Origin: Staphylococcus schweitzeri
Lineage (GTDB): Bacteria; Bacillota; Bacilli; Staphylococcales; Staphylococcaceae
Length of the DNA stretch: 64,000 bases
Assembly: GCF_002902405.1 (NCBI RefSeq)
Contig: NZ_PPQS01000051.1
Location: 150,347-214,346 of the forward strand
Reading direction: 5' to 3'
Part shown: positions 43,567 through 50,004 of the stretch, piece after piece
How positions within the stretch are numbered: the first letter of the stretch is position 1
Layout of the letters: each line of letters opens with the position of its first letter
Translations under genes and position numbers: made by a program
The notes under the pieces: generated by a model
Seen by the model: only the letters and a program-made list of their open reading frames with translations
Databases searched by the model: none
Told to the model about the DNA's origin: nothing

Positions 43567-43645
43567 TTAAACTGGGCAACTTTTTAAGGTGTAAAATGTT
43601 CCTTTCGTTACTACTGGGCAACTTTTGGGAACCTTAATCAAAAAA
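43559..43645. repeat. Probable attL / integrase-binding region
   Basis: Two direct repeats ACTGGGCAACTTTT (43571-43584 and 43613-43626, 42 bases apart) lie inside a 12-bp inverted repeat (TTTTTTGATTAA at 43559-43570 and TTAATCAAAAAA at 43634-43645). The right arm overlaps the integrase stop codon. Its place between the glnA terminator and the integrase gene marks the left prophage junction. The core identity repeat cannot be defined because the right junction is outside the window. Confidence 0.6.
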
Positions 43646-44765
43646 CATCACGTATATATTTCTCGAAATTTTCTTTTGCCGTATGATTCATTTTCTCAGT
43701 GACATGACTATAAATGTTGCTTGTTATGAATTCACTTTTGTGACCTAATCGCTCCTGAATTACTTTCATAGGCACATTACTTTCAAGTAACAATGTTGCA
43801 TGTGTATGTCGTAATTTATGTATGCTTAGTTCATTGCCTTTCCCTAATATTTTACTTGTTACATATTTCATTGTATTGTGGGTAGTAGAACGTGGAAGTG
43901 GATCGCCAAATTCATTACAAAACATAAAATCATAATCAGTGTAATATAATTCGCTATTTGCTATTTTGTTTGCATTTTGAAGCGTTCTCAATTTGAATAA
44001 TTCCTTTGCTAATTTGTCACTTATAAATATGATTCTATTTTCCTTATTTTTGGTAGGACCAAATATTTTTCTTTTTTGATCATACGACTTTGTAATTGAT
44101 AATGTTTTATACTTTCTGTCATAATCATTCCAATTAAGTGCGTTTGCCTCACCGATTCGCATACCTGTTTCTATAAGTGTTCTAAATAAAAAGTACTGAT
44201 AAATATCCCGCTTTTTAACCATTTCTAAAAAAGGTTTAATTTTATCGCTAGGTAAATATTTAGCTTTTTCCTTTTCTTTTAAATTTTTATGATGTAATGA
44301 AATACCATCACATGGATTAAAATAAATGATTCTATCATATTTAGCACGTTCCATTGCACGTTTCATCAAATGATGTGTTTTTGATAGCGTTGATTTACTG
44401 TAACCACGTTGAATTAACGTATTTATGAATTTTTGGTGCATCGAAGGTGTAATGTTTTTAATGTTTATGTTAGGGTCATAGATGTCTAATAATCGTTTCT
44501 TTGAATATAATTCAATATTATAGGTGCTATCGTTAATCTTATCTTTTCGCCAAGTCTCTAAGTAATAGTCGAGCCATTTTTCAAGTGTATAATTCATGTT
44601 TTCTTTATAACCATTTTTAATATTTAACTCAACTTCTAAAGCTGCTTTTTTTGCTTCCGCTTTTGTTCTAAATCCAGATTTGCTTATAACTTTTTTTGTT
44701 CCCAATGAATCTTTATATTGAACTTTATACCGCCATTTATTACCTCTTTTTTCAAATGATGCCAT
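43638..44765 (-). CDS. int: Prophage tyrosine integrase
   Basis: A 375-residue site-specific recombinase. The N-terminal arm-type DNA-binding domain (about 1-50, SFEKRGNKWRYKVQYKDSLG) is followed by a SAM-like core-binding domain (about 60-150) and the catalytic domain. Catalytic residues are visible: Arg in ETGMRIGEANAL, the HxxR of HKLRHTHATLL, His in ERLGHKSE, and the nucleophile Tyr352 in SNIYSHVTEKM. It is complete and likely active. It is transcribed towards glnA and its stop codon overlaps the inverted repeat of the att region. Confidence 0.95.
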   Translation of the reverse strand: MASFEKRGNKWRYKVQYKDSLGTKKVISKSGFRTKAEAKKAALEVELNIKNGYKENMNYTLEKWLDYYLETWRKDKINDSTYNIELYSKKRLLDIYDPNINIKNITPSMHQKFINTLIQRGYSKSTLSKTHHLMKRAMERAKYDRIIYFNPCDGISLHHKNLKEKEKAKYLPSDKIKPFLEMVKKRDIYQYFLFRTLIETGMRIGEANALNWNDYDRKYKTLSITKSYDQKRKIFGPTKNKENRIIFISDKLAKELFKLRTLQNANKIANSELYYTDYDFMFCNEFGDPLPRSTTHNTMKYVTSKILGKGNELSIHKLRHTHATLLLESNVPMKVIQERLGHKSEFITSNIYSHVTEKMNHTAKENFEKYIRDVF

Positions 44766-44817
44766 ATTGGTTACCTCCCTAAAATGAATAAAAGGGCAGG
44801 AATTCTGCCCAATTAAA

Positions 44818-45513
44818 TTATTTGTCTAAGTGGTCGATTGCATATTGTGCTTCTGATGGTGTAAATCGTCCTCCGTATTCCGAAATTAATTGATCATAAA
44901 TTTCTCTGGTAGACATATTTAAACTTTTGGCATATGTTTTAGCACTTTCTAATGCGTTTTTATTATAGTCAGCTTTTAAATGATCTATTGCGTATTGCGC
45001 ATCATCTTCAGAAAATTTGTTTCCATATTCTGATGTTAATTGATGAAATATGTCTTGTTTTGATAAATGTAAGTGTTCTGAATAAAACTCTGCTTGTTTT
45101 AAAGCTGCTTTTTGGTCACGAGTCGTACTGTCATCTGTGCTAGAACTAGAGCTTGTACTTGAACTATCAGATGTTCCTTTTGTACTCGTGTCAAACCATT
45201 CTTGATATTTACCATTTGTTTGTTCTTTTGCTTTTTCGTGATTCTCTTCATCTTTATCAGTGATACTGTCAGATTTATTGCTTTCACTACTTGAATCTGA
45301 ATTCGTTATATAAGTTCTAGGCATTTGATTTTGTGCTATATAATTTATACTAGCTAGAGTAATAACAGCTATAAATACAGTAATTATTGTCCTAACTAAA
45401 GACGGCCATTTGCTGAATTTCCACATTAAAAATAAGCCTAAAGGAAATAGGAATAAAAGTGATAAAACAATAAACCACTCTTGTTTGTACCATGATGTTG
45501 ATTCTTGTTGCAT
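44818..45513 (-). CDS. Membrane-anchored Ltp-domain protein, probable superinfection exclusion
   Basis: A 231-residue protein. Two hydrophobic segments (about 12-31 and 37-60) are followed by a long Ser/Asp/Glu-rich low-complexity spacer (about 70-135) and two copies of an about 45-residue HTH-like repeat (each ending in QYAIDHL; first about 137-182, second about 184-230). These repeats are the Ltp type of phage TP-J34, a lipoprotein that blocks DNA injection by binding incoming tape measure protein. Here no lipobox Cys is present; TM helices replace the lipid anchor. The position in the lysogeny module, next to integrase and repressor, fits expression in the lysogen. Function is inferred. 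Confidence 0.8.
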   Translation of the reverse strand: MQQESTSWYKQEWFIVLSLLFLFPLGLFLMWKFSKWPSLVRTIITVFIAVITLASINYIAQNQMPRTYITNSDSSSESNKSDSITDKDEENHEKAKEQTNGKYQEWFDTSTKGTSDSSSTSSSSSTDDSTTRDQKAALKQAEFYSEHLHLSKQDIFHQLTSEYGNKFSEDDAQYAIDHLKADYNKNALESAKTYAKSLNMSTREIYDQLISEYGGRFTPSEAQYAIDHLDK

Positions 45514-45524
45514 TTAAACGCCTC

Positions 45525-45908
45525 CTAAATAATTTCTTGATGAATACTTAATAAATCGGTTTTGAACATATTGAGAAAATGTAAATCTGAGTACTTAACT
45601 TTATAGAAGTATATTGTTAGTAAGATGTCTGTTACAGGCACTTTAAAATAAGCGCTTAACTGAGGTATAGTTTTGCAGTCATGTAAGTATATTGCTTGTT
45701 TAATTTGATTTAAGGGGATTAATAATTCAAAATCATGACAGTGGTAGTGATATAAAGACATTGGTTCTTTAATTTCACTCGTTGATGTAGATGATGATAA
45801 ATGCTTATTAATATATAAATCATTACCTATAATCAGACATTCTAATTTATCCGGCATCTCAATATATTTAATTTTTATATCATCCATCAACTCCTTGTAT
45901 TGATGCAT
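45525..45908 (-). CDS. ImmA/IrrE-like protein lacking the protease motif
   Basis: A 127-residue protein in the position of ImmA/IrrE metallopeptidases beside phage repressors. The N-terminal pattern (short helix, then LIIGNDLYINKHLS) and the C-terminal helices (IPQLSAYFKVPVTDILLTIYFYKVKY) resemble staphylococcal phage ImmA-type proteins. No HEXXH motif is present; the segment where the zinc site should be (SEIKEPMSLYHYHCHDFELL) has His/Cys residues but no motif. It may be a degenerate protease, an inactive adaptor or an unrelated protein. It starts at ATG 45908 behind AGGAGTG and lies 11 bases before the Ltp gene. Confidence 0.6.
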   Translation of the reverse strand: MHQYKELMDDIKIKYIEMPDKLECLIIGNDLYINKHLSSSTSTSEIKEPMSLYHYHCHDFELLIPLNQIKQAIYLHDCKTIPQLSAYFKVPVTDILLTIYFYKVKYSDLHFLNMFKTDLLSIHQEII

Positions 45909-45995
45909 AATTTCACTCCTTTATTAAATTTTGATTTATATTTCGGTAGTTATCATCTCCAATTAACAGAAGTTTAATTATGCATAATTTGATAT

Positions 45996-46056
45996 ATAAA
46001 AAAAGAAAGACGTAGTAATACTAATACAATGATTAGTAAAATGAGCGTCTTTCTTT
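45996..46056 (-). terminator. Terminator for the cI-like repressor transcript
   Basis: A perfect 11-bp stem (AAAGAAAGACG/CGTCTTTCTTT) encloses about 33 bases that hold an inner TACTAA/TTAGTA repeat. Reading leftward it is followed by a T run. It overlaps the repressor stop codon, so the repressor message may often end here, before the ImmA-like gene. Confidence 0.65.
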
Positions 46057-46423
46057 ATTTATCGCTATTTGAATTTGTATTTCTTTTACTTTTAATATAT
46101 TCGATGAAGTTCACGATTTCTTTCATCTCAGAGTCACTAACATCTTCGCTTACATGTGCGGTTATTTTATCTTTGTTTGAAAGATTGTTTTTAACTCCCG
46201 AACTATTACTATTATAAAGTTCATCTAATGATATTTTGAAGTATTCTGCTATTAATTTAGCAGAACTAAGTCTAGGTTCCTCTTTTTCATTCTCCCACTT
46301 AGATATTTTACTTTTAGTAAAATTCGATTGTTTGGGGAATGTAGTATTAAGATTGTTTGCTAATTGATCCATTGTCAATTTGTGTTGCTTACGCATTTTC
46401 CTTATGCCTTCACCAATTCCCAC
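46055..46423 (-). CDS. cI-like XRE-family prophage repressor
   Basis: A 122-residue repressor. Residues 5-65 form an XRE HTH (IRKMRKQHKLTMDQLANNLN, then SKISKWENEKEEPRLS and AKLIAEYFKISLDELY). The rest is a short helical tail with no S24/LexA-type self-cleavage domain. Repressors of this type (ImmR-like) are usually relieved by an ImmA protease, but the adjacent ImmA-like protein lacks the catalytic motif. It is divergent from cro across a 145-base operator region with TTTCGAAA-type palindromes. Confidence 0.88.
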   Translation of the reverse strand: MGIGEGIRKMRKQHKLTMDQLANNLNTTFPKQSNFTKSKISKWENEKEEPRLSSAKLIAEYFKISLDELYNSNSSGVKNNLSNKDKITAHVSEDVSDSEMKEIVNFIEYIKSKRNTNSNSDK

Positions 46424-46468
46424 AAAATCACTCCAAGTTCTATTTGATATTTAAAGTATATAGAATTC

Positions 46469-46557
46469 GTTTCGAAAAAACAACATTTATTTTCAAAAAG
46501 TAATTGACTTCGAAACAGATGTAGTATAAATTATATTTAAGTTATCGTTTTCGAAAC
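46469..46557. promoter_or_regulatory. Lysogeny switch operators between repressor and cro
   Basis: Three related sites lie in the divergent region: GTTTCGAAAA (46469-46478), ACTTCGAAAC (46507-46516) and GTTTTCGAAAC (46547-46557). The middle one overlaps the -35 box (TTGACT, 46504-46509) of a rightward promoter whose -10 is near 46525-46532. The last is directly before the cro ribosome binding site. A fourth matching site lies downstream of cro and is listed separately. Confidence 0.75.
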
Positions 46558-46574
46558 AAAAAGGAGGCTTGATA

Positions 46575-46784
46575 ATGAATAAAGAAAAAACACATCCATA
46601 CTATAAAGTGAAAGCAATAATTATAGGCAGAGGTTTAAAACAGAAAGACATTGCTAATAAGATTGGTATGAATGCATCTTTGTTTAATATTAAATTAAAT
46701 AGGATTAATGGTAGAGATTTTAAAACAGGAGAAGCCAAGAGATTAGCTGAAGTTTTAAATATTAAAATTGATGATTTTTTTTAG
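46575..46784 (+). CDS. Cro-like XRE repressor
   Basis: A 69-residue HTH protein. It covers a single XRE-type domain (VKAIIIGRGLKQKDIANKIGMNASLFNIKLNRINGRDF is the recognition region, in parts). The small size, rightward orientation and place opposite the cI-like gene identify it as Cro. The ATG at 46575 has a perfect AAGGAGG 7 bases upstream; the TTG at 46569 is too close. It should compete with the repressor for the TTTCGAAA operators. Confidence 0.85.
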   Translation: MNKEKTHPYYKVKAIIIGRGLKQKDIANKIGMNASLFNIKLNRINGRDFKTGEAKRLAEVLNIKIDDFF

Positions 46785-46791
46785 CACTAAA

Positions 46792-46802
46792 GTTTCGAAA
46801 AC
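46792..46802. promoter_or_regulatory. Fourth repressor operator, downstream of cro
   Basis: GTTTCGAAAAC is the exact reverse complement of the operator at 46547-46557. It lies 8 bases after the cro stop codon and 25 bases before the next gene, suggesting that repressor or Cro also acts on read-through or a second promoter here. Confidence 0.65.
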
Positions 46803-46827
46803 AATAACTCGGGAAGGAGTGCACAAC

Positions 46828-47103
46828 ATGCTAAATATTCAACTGAATGAAGCAATAATTAACGAATTAGTACAAAAGAAAGTTGATGAAATCTTAAGTA
46901 CCTACAAGAGGCAAGTTGCAACCGTAGATATTAAAGATTTAGTGGAGATTACAGGTTTAAGTAAAGCAACGCTAATACAAAAGATAGTCTATGAACCTGA
47001 AATTGTAGCAGTGACAAGACGAGTAGGCACTAGAGTGTTATACCTTTATCCGCAAGTATTAGATGCTTATCAAACGCTAATCAATCGAATTGGAGGACAT
47101 TAA
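46828..47103 (+). CDS. DUF771-family phage protein
   Basis: A 91-residue protein common in early regions of staphylococcal and streptococcal phages. The middle (VDIKDLVEITGLSKATLIQKIVY) has a helix-turn-helix pattern like excisionase/MerR-type winged helices, suggesting DNA binding or a link to integrase control, though no function is proven. The ATG at 46828 is chosen over the longer frame because GGAAGGAG lies just upstream; the extra N-terminal residues of the longer frame would run back over the cro 3' end and operator. Confidence 0.8.
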   Translation: MLNIQLNEAIINELVQKKVDEILSTYKRQVATVDIKDLVEITGLSKATLIQKIVYEPEIVAVTRRVGTRVLYLYPQVLDAYQTLINRIGGH

Positions 47104-47107
47104 CCAC

Positions 47108-47281
47108 ATGAATAATAGTCAATTATTCAAAAACGAAACAGAACGAGCTGATTGTATGAAAAAAATTCTATACGATCAACTGAAAATAAAACTAGAGAAC
47201 GAGAAAGTTATACAAATTAAGGATTTAAAAAGAATTTTAAAAACACACAATCGACGACTGAGGGAGGATGCGAATGTCTAA
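47108..47281 (+). CDS. Small hypothetical phage protein
   Basis: A 57-residue very charged protein (Lys/Arg/Asp/Glu-rich), likely helical, with no recognisable motif. The ATG at 47108 follows TTGGAGGA, which overlaps the end of the DUF771 gene. Its end overlaps the start of the next small gene, so the three are coupled in the early transcript. Function unknown. Confidence 0.65.
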   Translation: MNNSQLFKNETERADCMKKILYDQLKIKLENEKVIQIKDLKRILKTHNRRLREDANV

Positions 47282-47435
47282 CACATATAAAAGTTACATC
47301 ATAGCAGTAATGTGTATAACAATTTTAGCAATTTGTTTAATGCCATTTCTGTACTTCACGACAGCATGGGTAATTGCTGCGAGTACTGGCATTGCAATAT
47401 TCATTTTCTATGATGAGTATTTTTTTAGAGAATAA
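47274..47435 (+). CDS. DUF1270-type small phage membrane protein
   Basis: A 53-residue protein with two hydrophobic segments (about 7-28 and 31-46) and a charged end (YDEYFFRE). It starts at ATG 47274 behind GGGAGGA and overlaps the previous gene by 8 bases. Such small membrane proteins (DUF1270) are found at this place in many S. aureus phages. Function unknown; it could act at the membrane early in infection. Confidence 0.75.
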   Translation: MSNTYKSYIIAVMCITILAICLMPFLYFTTAWVIAASTGIAIFIFYDEYFFRE

Positions 47436-47440
47436 AAAAA

Positions 47441-47468
47441 CTGACTGCTAACGGCAATTAGCAATCAG
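47441..47468. repeat. Hairpin after the DUF1270 gene
   Basis: The 11-bp stem CTGACTGCTAA/TTAGCAATCAG has one mismatch that pairs as A-C or G-U depending on strand, with a 6-base loop. It has an A run before it and no T run after it on the plus strand, so it resembles a terminator only for leftward transcripts, where no gene exists. It may be an RNA processing or attenuation site. Confidence 0.5.
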
Positions 47469-47521
47469 AAATTAAAAAACAATTAACAAATAAAGTATAT
47501 CAATTTTGGGGGAAGACAACA

Positions 47522-47839
47522 ATGAAAAATGAATTTAAGAACATGAGCAGACAAGAATTAAGAGATTTATTGGCTGAAAAGAATGGAGAATTGTTTGAAT
47601 TAGTGAATGAAATCAATAAAGAAACTGAATTTGCCGTTTTACTTTTTTCAACTGTAGGGGTTAGTAATGGACATACTACATCATCGTCACATTGTGCGCT
47701 TGGGGATATTGTAGATCTTGCTGATTTATTGAATAACGAAAATGATTACCACGATATCGCTAATGTTATCGAAATGTATAAATTAAAAAAATTTTTAGGT
47801 ATAGATGACGACAAGGATGATGACAGCAATGAAGAATGA
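47522..47839 (+). CDS. Hypothetical phage protein
   Basis: A 105-residue acidic protein. An N-terminal helix (MSRQELRDLLAEKNGELFELV) suggests a coiled coil, and the C-terminus is a run of Asp/Glu. No domain is recognised. The start follows GGGGGAAGA. It overlaps the next gene by about 10-20 bases. Confidence 0.65.
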   Translation: MKNEFKNMSRQELRDLLAEKNGELFELVNEINKETEFAVLLFSTVGVSNGHTTSSSHCALGDIVDLADLLNNENDYHDIANVIEMYKLKKFLGIDDDKDDDSNEE

Positions 47840-48095
47840 TGCTAATGAAAAGATGTTTGTTCTATATCAACAACTATTTGATGAGTTTAAGAAAACAAAT
47901 GAAAACTGCTTGTTGGAAATCGAACAGACACCAACCTCACAGATTATTATTAATTTTTTACATTATCACGATAGTTATAAAACAAATAATAAGTTATTAC
48001 AGATATTAGAAGTATATCCAGAGTCACATGAACGGATGAAGAACTATATTATATCGGTAATGCGTGGGCAGATATTAGTTAAGAAAGGTGTTTAG
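47829..48095 (+). CDS. Hypothetical phage protein
   Basis: An 88-residue protein with helical pattern and no recognised domain. Several in-frame starts exist (47805, 47817, 47820, 47829). I chose 47829 because AAGGA lies about 11 bases upstream and the earlier starts lie inside that site; 47820 is also possible. It precedes the Gam-like gene by 4 bases. Function unknown. Confidence 0.6.
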   Translation: MKNDANEKMFVLYQQLFDEFKKTNENCLLEIEQTPTSQIIINFLHYHDSYKTNNKLLQILEVYPESHERMKNYIISVMRGQILVKKGV

Positions 48096-48099
48096 TTTT

Positions 48100-48636
48100 A
48101 TGAATGAATTACAAGCACGAGAACTAGAAACATTTGAACAAGATGACTGGTTTCAAGTCACAGATTTAAATAGCGCTAACTGGGTTTTTAAAAAATTAGA
48201 CGCAATTACAATAAAAGAGAATGAAATTAATGAACTGGCAAACAGTGAAATCGAACGTATAAATTTATGGCGCGATAAAGAAATTGAGAAATTACAAAGT
48301 AATAAGGAATACCTTCAAAGTCTTGTGATTGAGTATTTCAGAATTGAAAAAGAGAAAGATAAAAAATTTAAGTTAAATACGCCATATGGCAAAGTAACCT
48401 CTCGAAAAGGGGCAAAAGTGATACAAGTTAGTAACGAAAACAAAGTTATTGAACAGCTTGAACAACGTGGACTGAATGACTATGTAAAATTGACAAAAAA
48501 ACTTAGTCAATCAGAGATTAAGAAAGATTTCAATGTAACTGAAAATGGCACGTTGATTGATGTGAATGGCGAGATTTTAGAGGGCGTTAGAATTATCGAA
48601 AAACCAACATCTTACACAGTTAAGGTGGGAGAATAG
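48100..48636 (+). CDS. Host-nuclease inhibitor Gam-like protein
   Basis: A 178-residue protein of the Gam family (Mu Gam type), which binds DNA ends and protects them from exonucleases such as RecBCD or AddAB. The long N-terminal helices (ITIKENEINELANSEIERIN, then LQSNKEYLQSLVIEYF) and the following PYGKVTSRKGAKVIQV strand region fit the family. The ATG at 48100 follows AAGAAAGGTG. It sits directly before the Sak4-like recombinase, as expected in a phage recombination module. Confidence 0.85.
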   Translation: MNELQARELETFEQDDWFQVTDLNSANWVFKKLDAITIKENEINELANSEIERINLWRDKEIEKLQSNKEYLQSLVIEYFRIEKEKDKKFKLNTPYGKVTSRKGAKVIQVSNENKVIEQLEQRGLNDYVKLTKKLSQSEIKKDFNVTENGTLIDVNGEILEGVRIIEKPTSYTVKVGE

Positions 48637-49416
48637 ATGGCTGGAAAAACTATTCAAGGCGTCGATATTTTAAAGCAACTAGGTGTGAAAGATATCAGCA
48701 AACAAAATGCTAATAAGTTTTATAAATTCGCTATTTACGGAAGATTCGGGACTGGTAAAACTACATTTTTAACCAAAGATAATAATGCTTTAGTACTAGA
48801 TATAAACGAAGATGGGACAACGGTAACTGAAGATGGTGCAGTTGTACAAATCAAAAATTATGAGCATTTTAGGACAGTAATTCAATTGTTACCAAAAGTT
48901 ATAGAACAGCTTAGGGAAAATGGCAAACAAATCGATGTTGTAGTAATAGAGACTATTCAGAAGTTGAGAGATATTACGATTGAGAATGTCATGAAAGGTA
49001 AGATTAAAAAACCGACATTTAATGATTGGGGCGAGTGTGCTTCACGAATTGTAAGTATTTATCGATATATTTCTAAATTACAAGAGCAGTACCAATTTCA
49101 TCTTGCTATAAGCGGGCATGAGGGCATCAATAAAGATAAAGATGATGAGGGTAGTACTATCAATCCAACAATCACGATAGAGGCACAAGACCAAATTAGA
49201 AAAGCAATTATTAGCCAATCTGACGTGTTAGCAAGAATGACAATTGAAGAGAATGAACAAGACGGCGAAAAATCTTATCAATATGTACTTAACGCAGAAC
49301 CATCAGATTTATTTGAGACTAAGATAAGACATGCTAGCAATATAACAATTTCAAGTAAAAAATTCGTTAATCCTAGTATTAATGATGTAGTCCAAGCAAT
49401 CAGAAATGGAAACTAG
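48637..49416 (+). CDS. Sak4-like AAA ATPase, phage recombinase
   Basis: A 259-residue RecA-core ATPase of the AAA_24/Sak4 type, thought to promote single-strand annealing together with a phage SSB. Walker A GRFGTGKTTF is near residue 32, Walker B-like VVVIETIQKL near 110, and LAISGHEG near 158 is the sensor region. It is much shorter than RecA and lacks DNA-pairing loops. It starts immediately after the Gam-like gene and is followed by a DUF669 protein, the usual partner. Confidence 0.85.
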   Translation: MAGKTIQGVDILKQLGVKDISKQNANKFYKFAIYGRFGTGKTTFLTKDNNALVLDINEDGTTVTEDGAVVQIKNYEHFRTVIQLLPKVIEQLRENGKQIDVVVIETIQKLRDITIENVMKGKIKKPTFNDWGECASRIVSIYRYISKLQEQYQFHLAISGHEGINKDKDDEGSTINPTITIEAQDQIRKAIISQSDVLARMTIEENEQDGEKSYQYVLNAEPSDLFETKIRHASNITISSKKFVNPSINDVVQAIRNGN

Positions 49417-49442
49417 AAATTAACTAAAGGCGGTAAAAAATC

Positions 49443-49991
49443 ATGAAAATTAGAGGTAGAGCACTATACATTCAAGAAACTAATCAAGAGGCATTCATGA
49501 AAGGCGGAGACTTTTTAGGAGCTGGAGAATTTACAGTGAAAGTTGCAAATGTCGAGTTTAACGACAGAGAAAACAGATACTTCACAATTATTTTTGAAAA
49601 CAACGAAGGTAAACAATACAAACACAACCAATTTGTTCCACCATTCCAACAAGATTTTCAAGAAAAACAATATATCGAGTTACTTAGTAGATTAGGAATT
49701 AAATTGAACTTACCTGATTTAACTTTTGACACTAATCAATTAATTAACAAAATCGGAACTATTGTGTTGAAAAATAAGTTTAATGAGGAACAAGGTAAAT
49801 ACTTTGTAAGACTTTCATATGTAAAAGTTTGGAATAAGGGCGATGAAGTAGTTAATAAACCAGAACCTAAAACTGATGAGATGAAACAAATAGAACAGCA
49901 AGCAAATGGGAAACAGACGCCAATGAGCCAGCAAAGTAACTTGTTTGCTAATGCACCTATAGTTATAAATGACGATGATTTACCGTTCTAA
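49443..49991 (+). CDS. DUF669 protein with SSB-like acidic tail
   Basis: A 182-residue protein paired with Sak4-like ATPases in many phages. The central part (TVKVANVEFNDRENRYFTIIFEN, then YKHNQFVPP) looks like an OB-type beta domain. The C-terminus ends DDDLPF, the hallmark of single-stranded DNA-binding proteins that recruit partners. No separate ssb gene lies in the prophage region seen, so this protein may fill that role. This is inference from fold pattern and tail. Confidence 0.78.
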   Translation: MKIRGRALYIQETNQEAFMKGGDFLGAGEFTVKVANVEFNDRENRYFTIIFENNEGKQYKHNQFVPPFQQDFQEKQYIELLSRLGIKLNLPDLTFDTNQLINKIGTIVLKNKFNEEQGKYFVRLSYVKVWNKGDEVVNKPEPKTDEMKQIEQQANGKQTPMSQQSNLFANAPIVINDDDLPF

Positions 49992-50004
49992 TGAGGTGAT
50001 TTAA

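Noticed and set aside
46768..46827. N-terminal extension of the DUF771 protein
   Set aside because: It would start inside cro and read through an operator. The strong GGAAGGAG site points to ATG at 46828.
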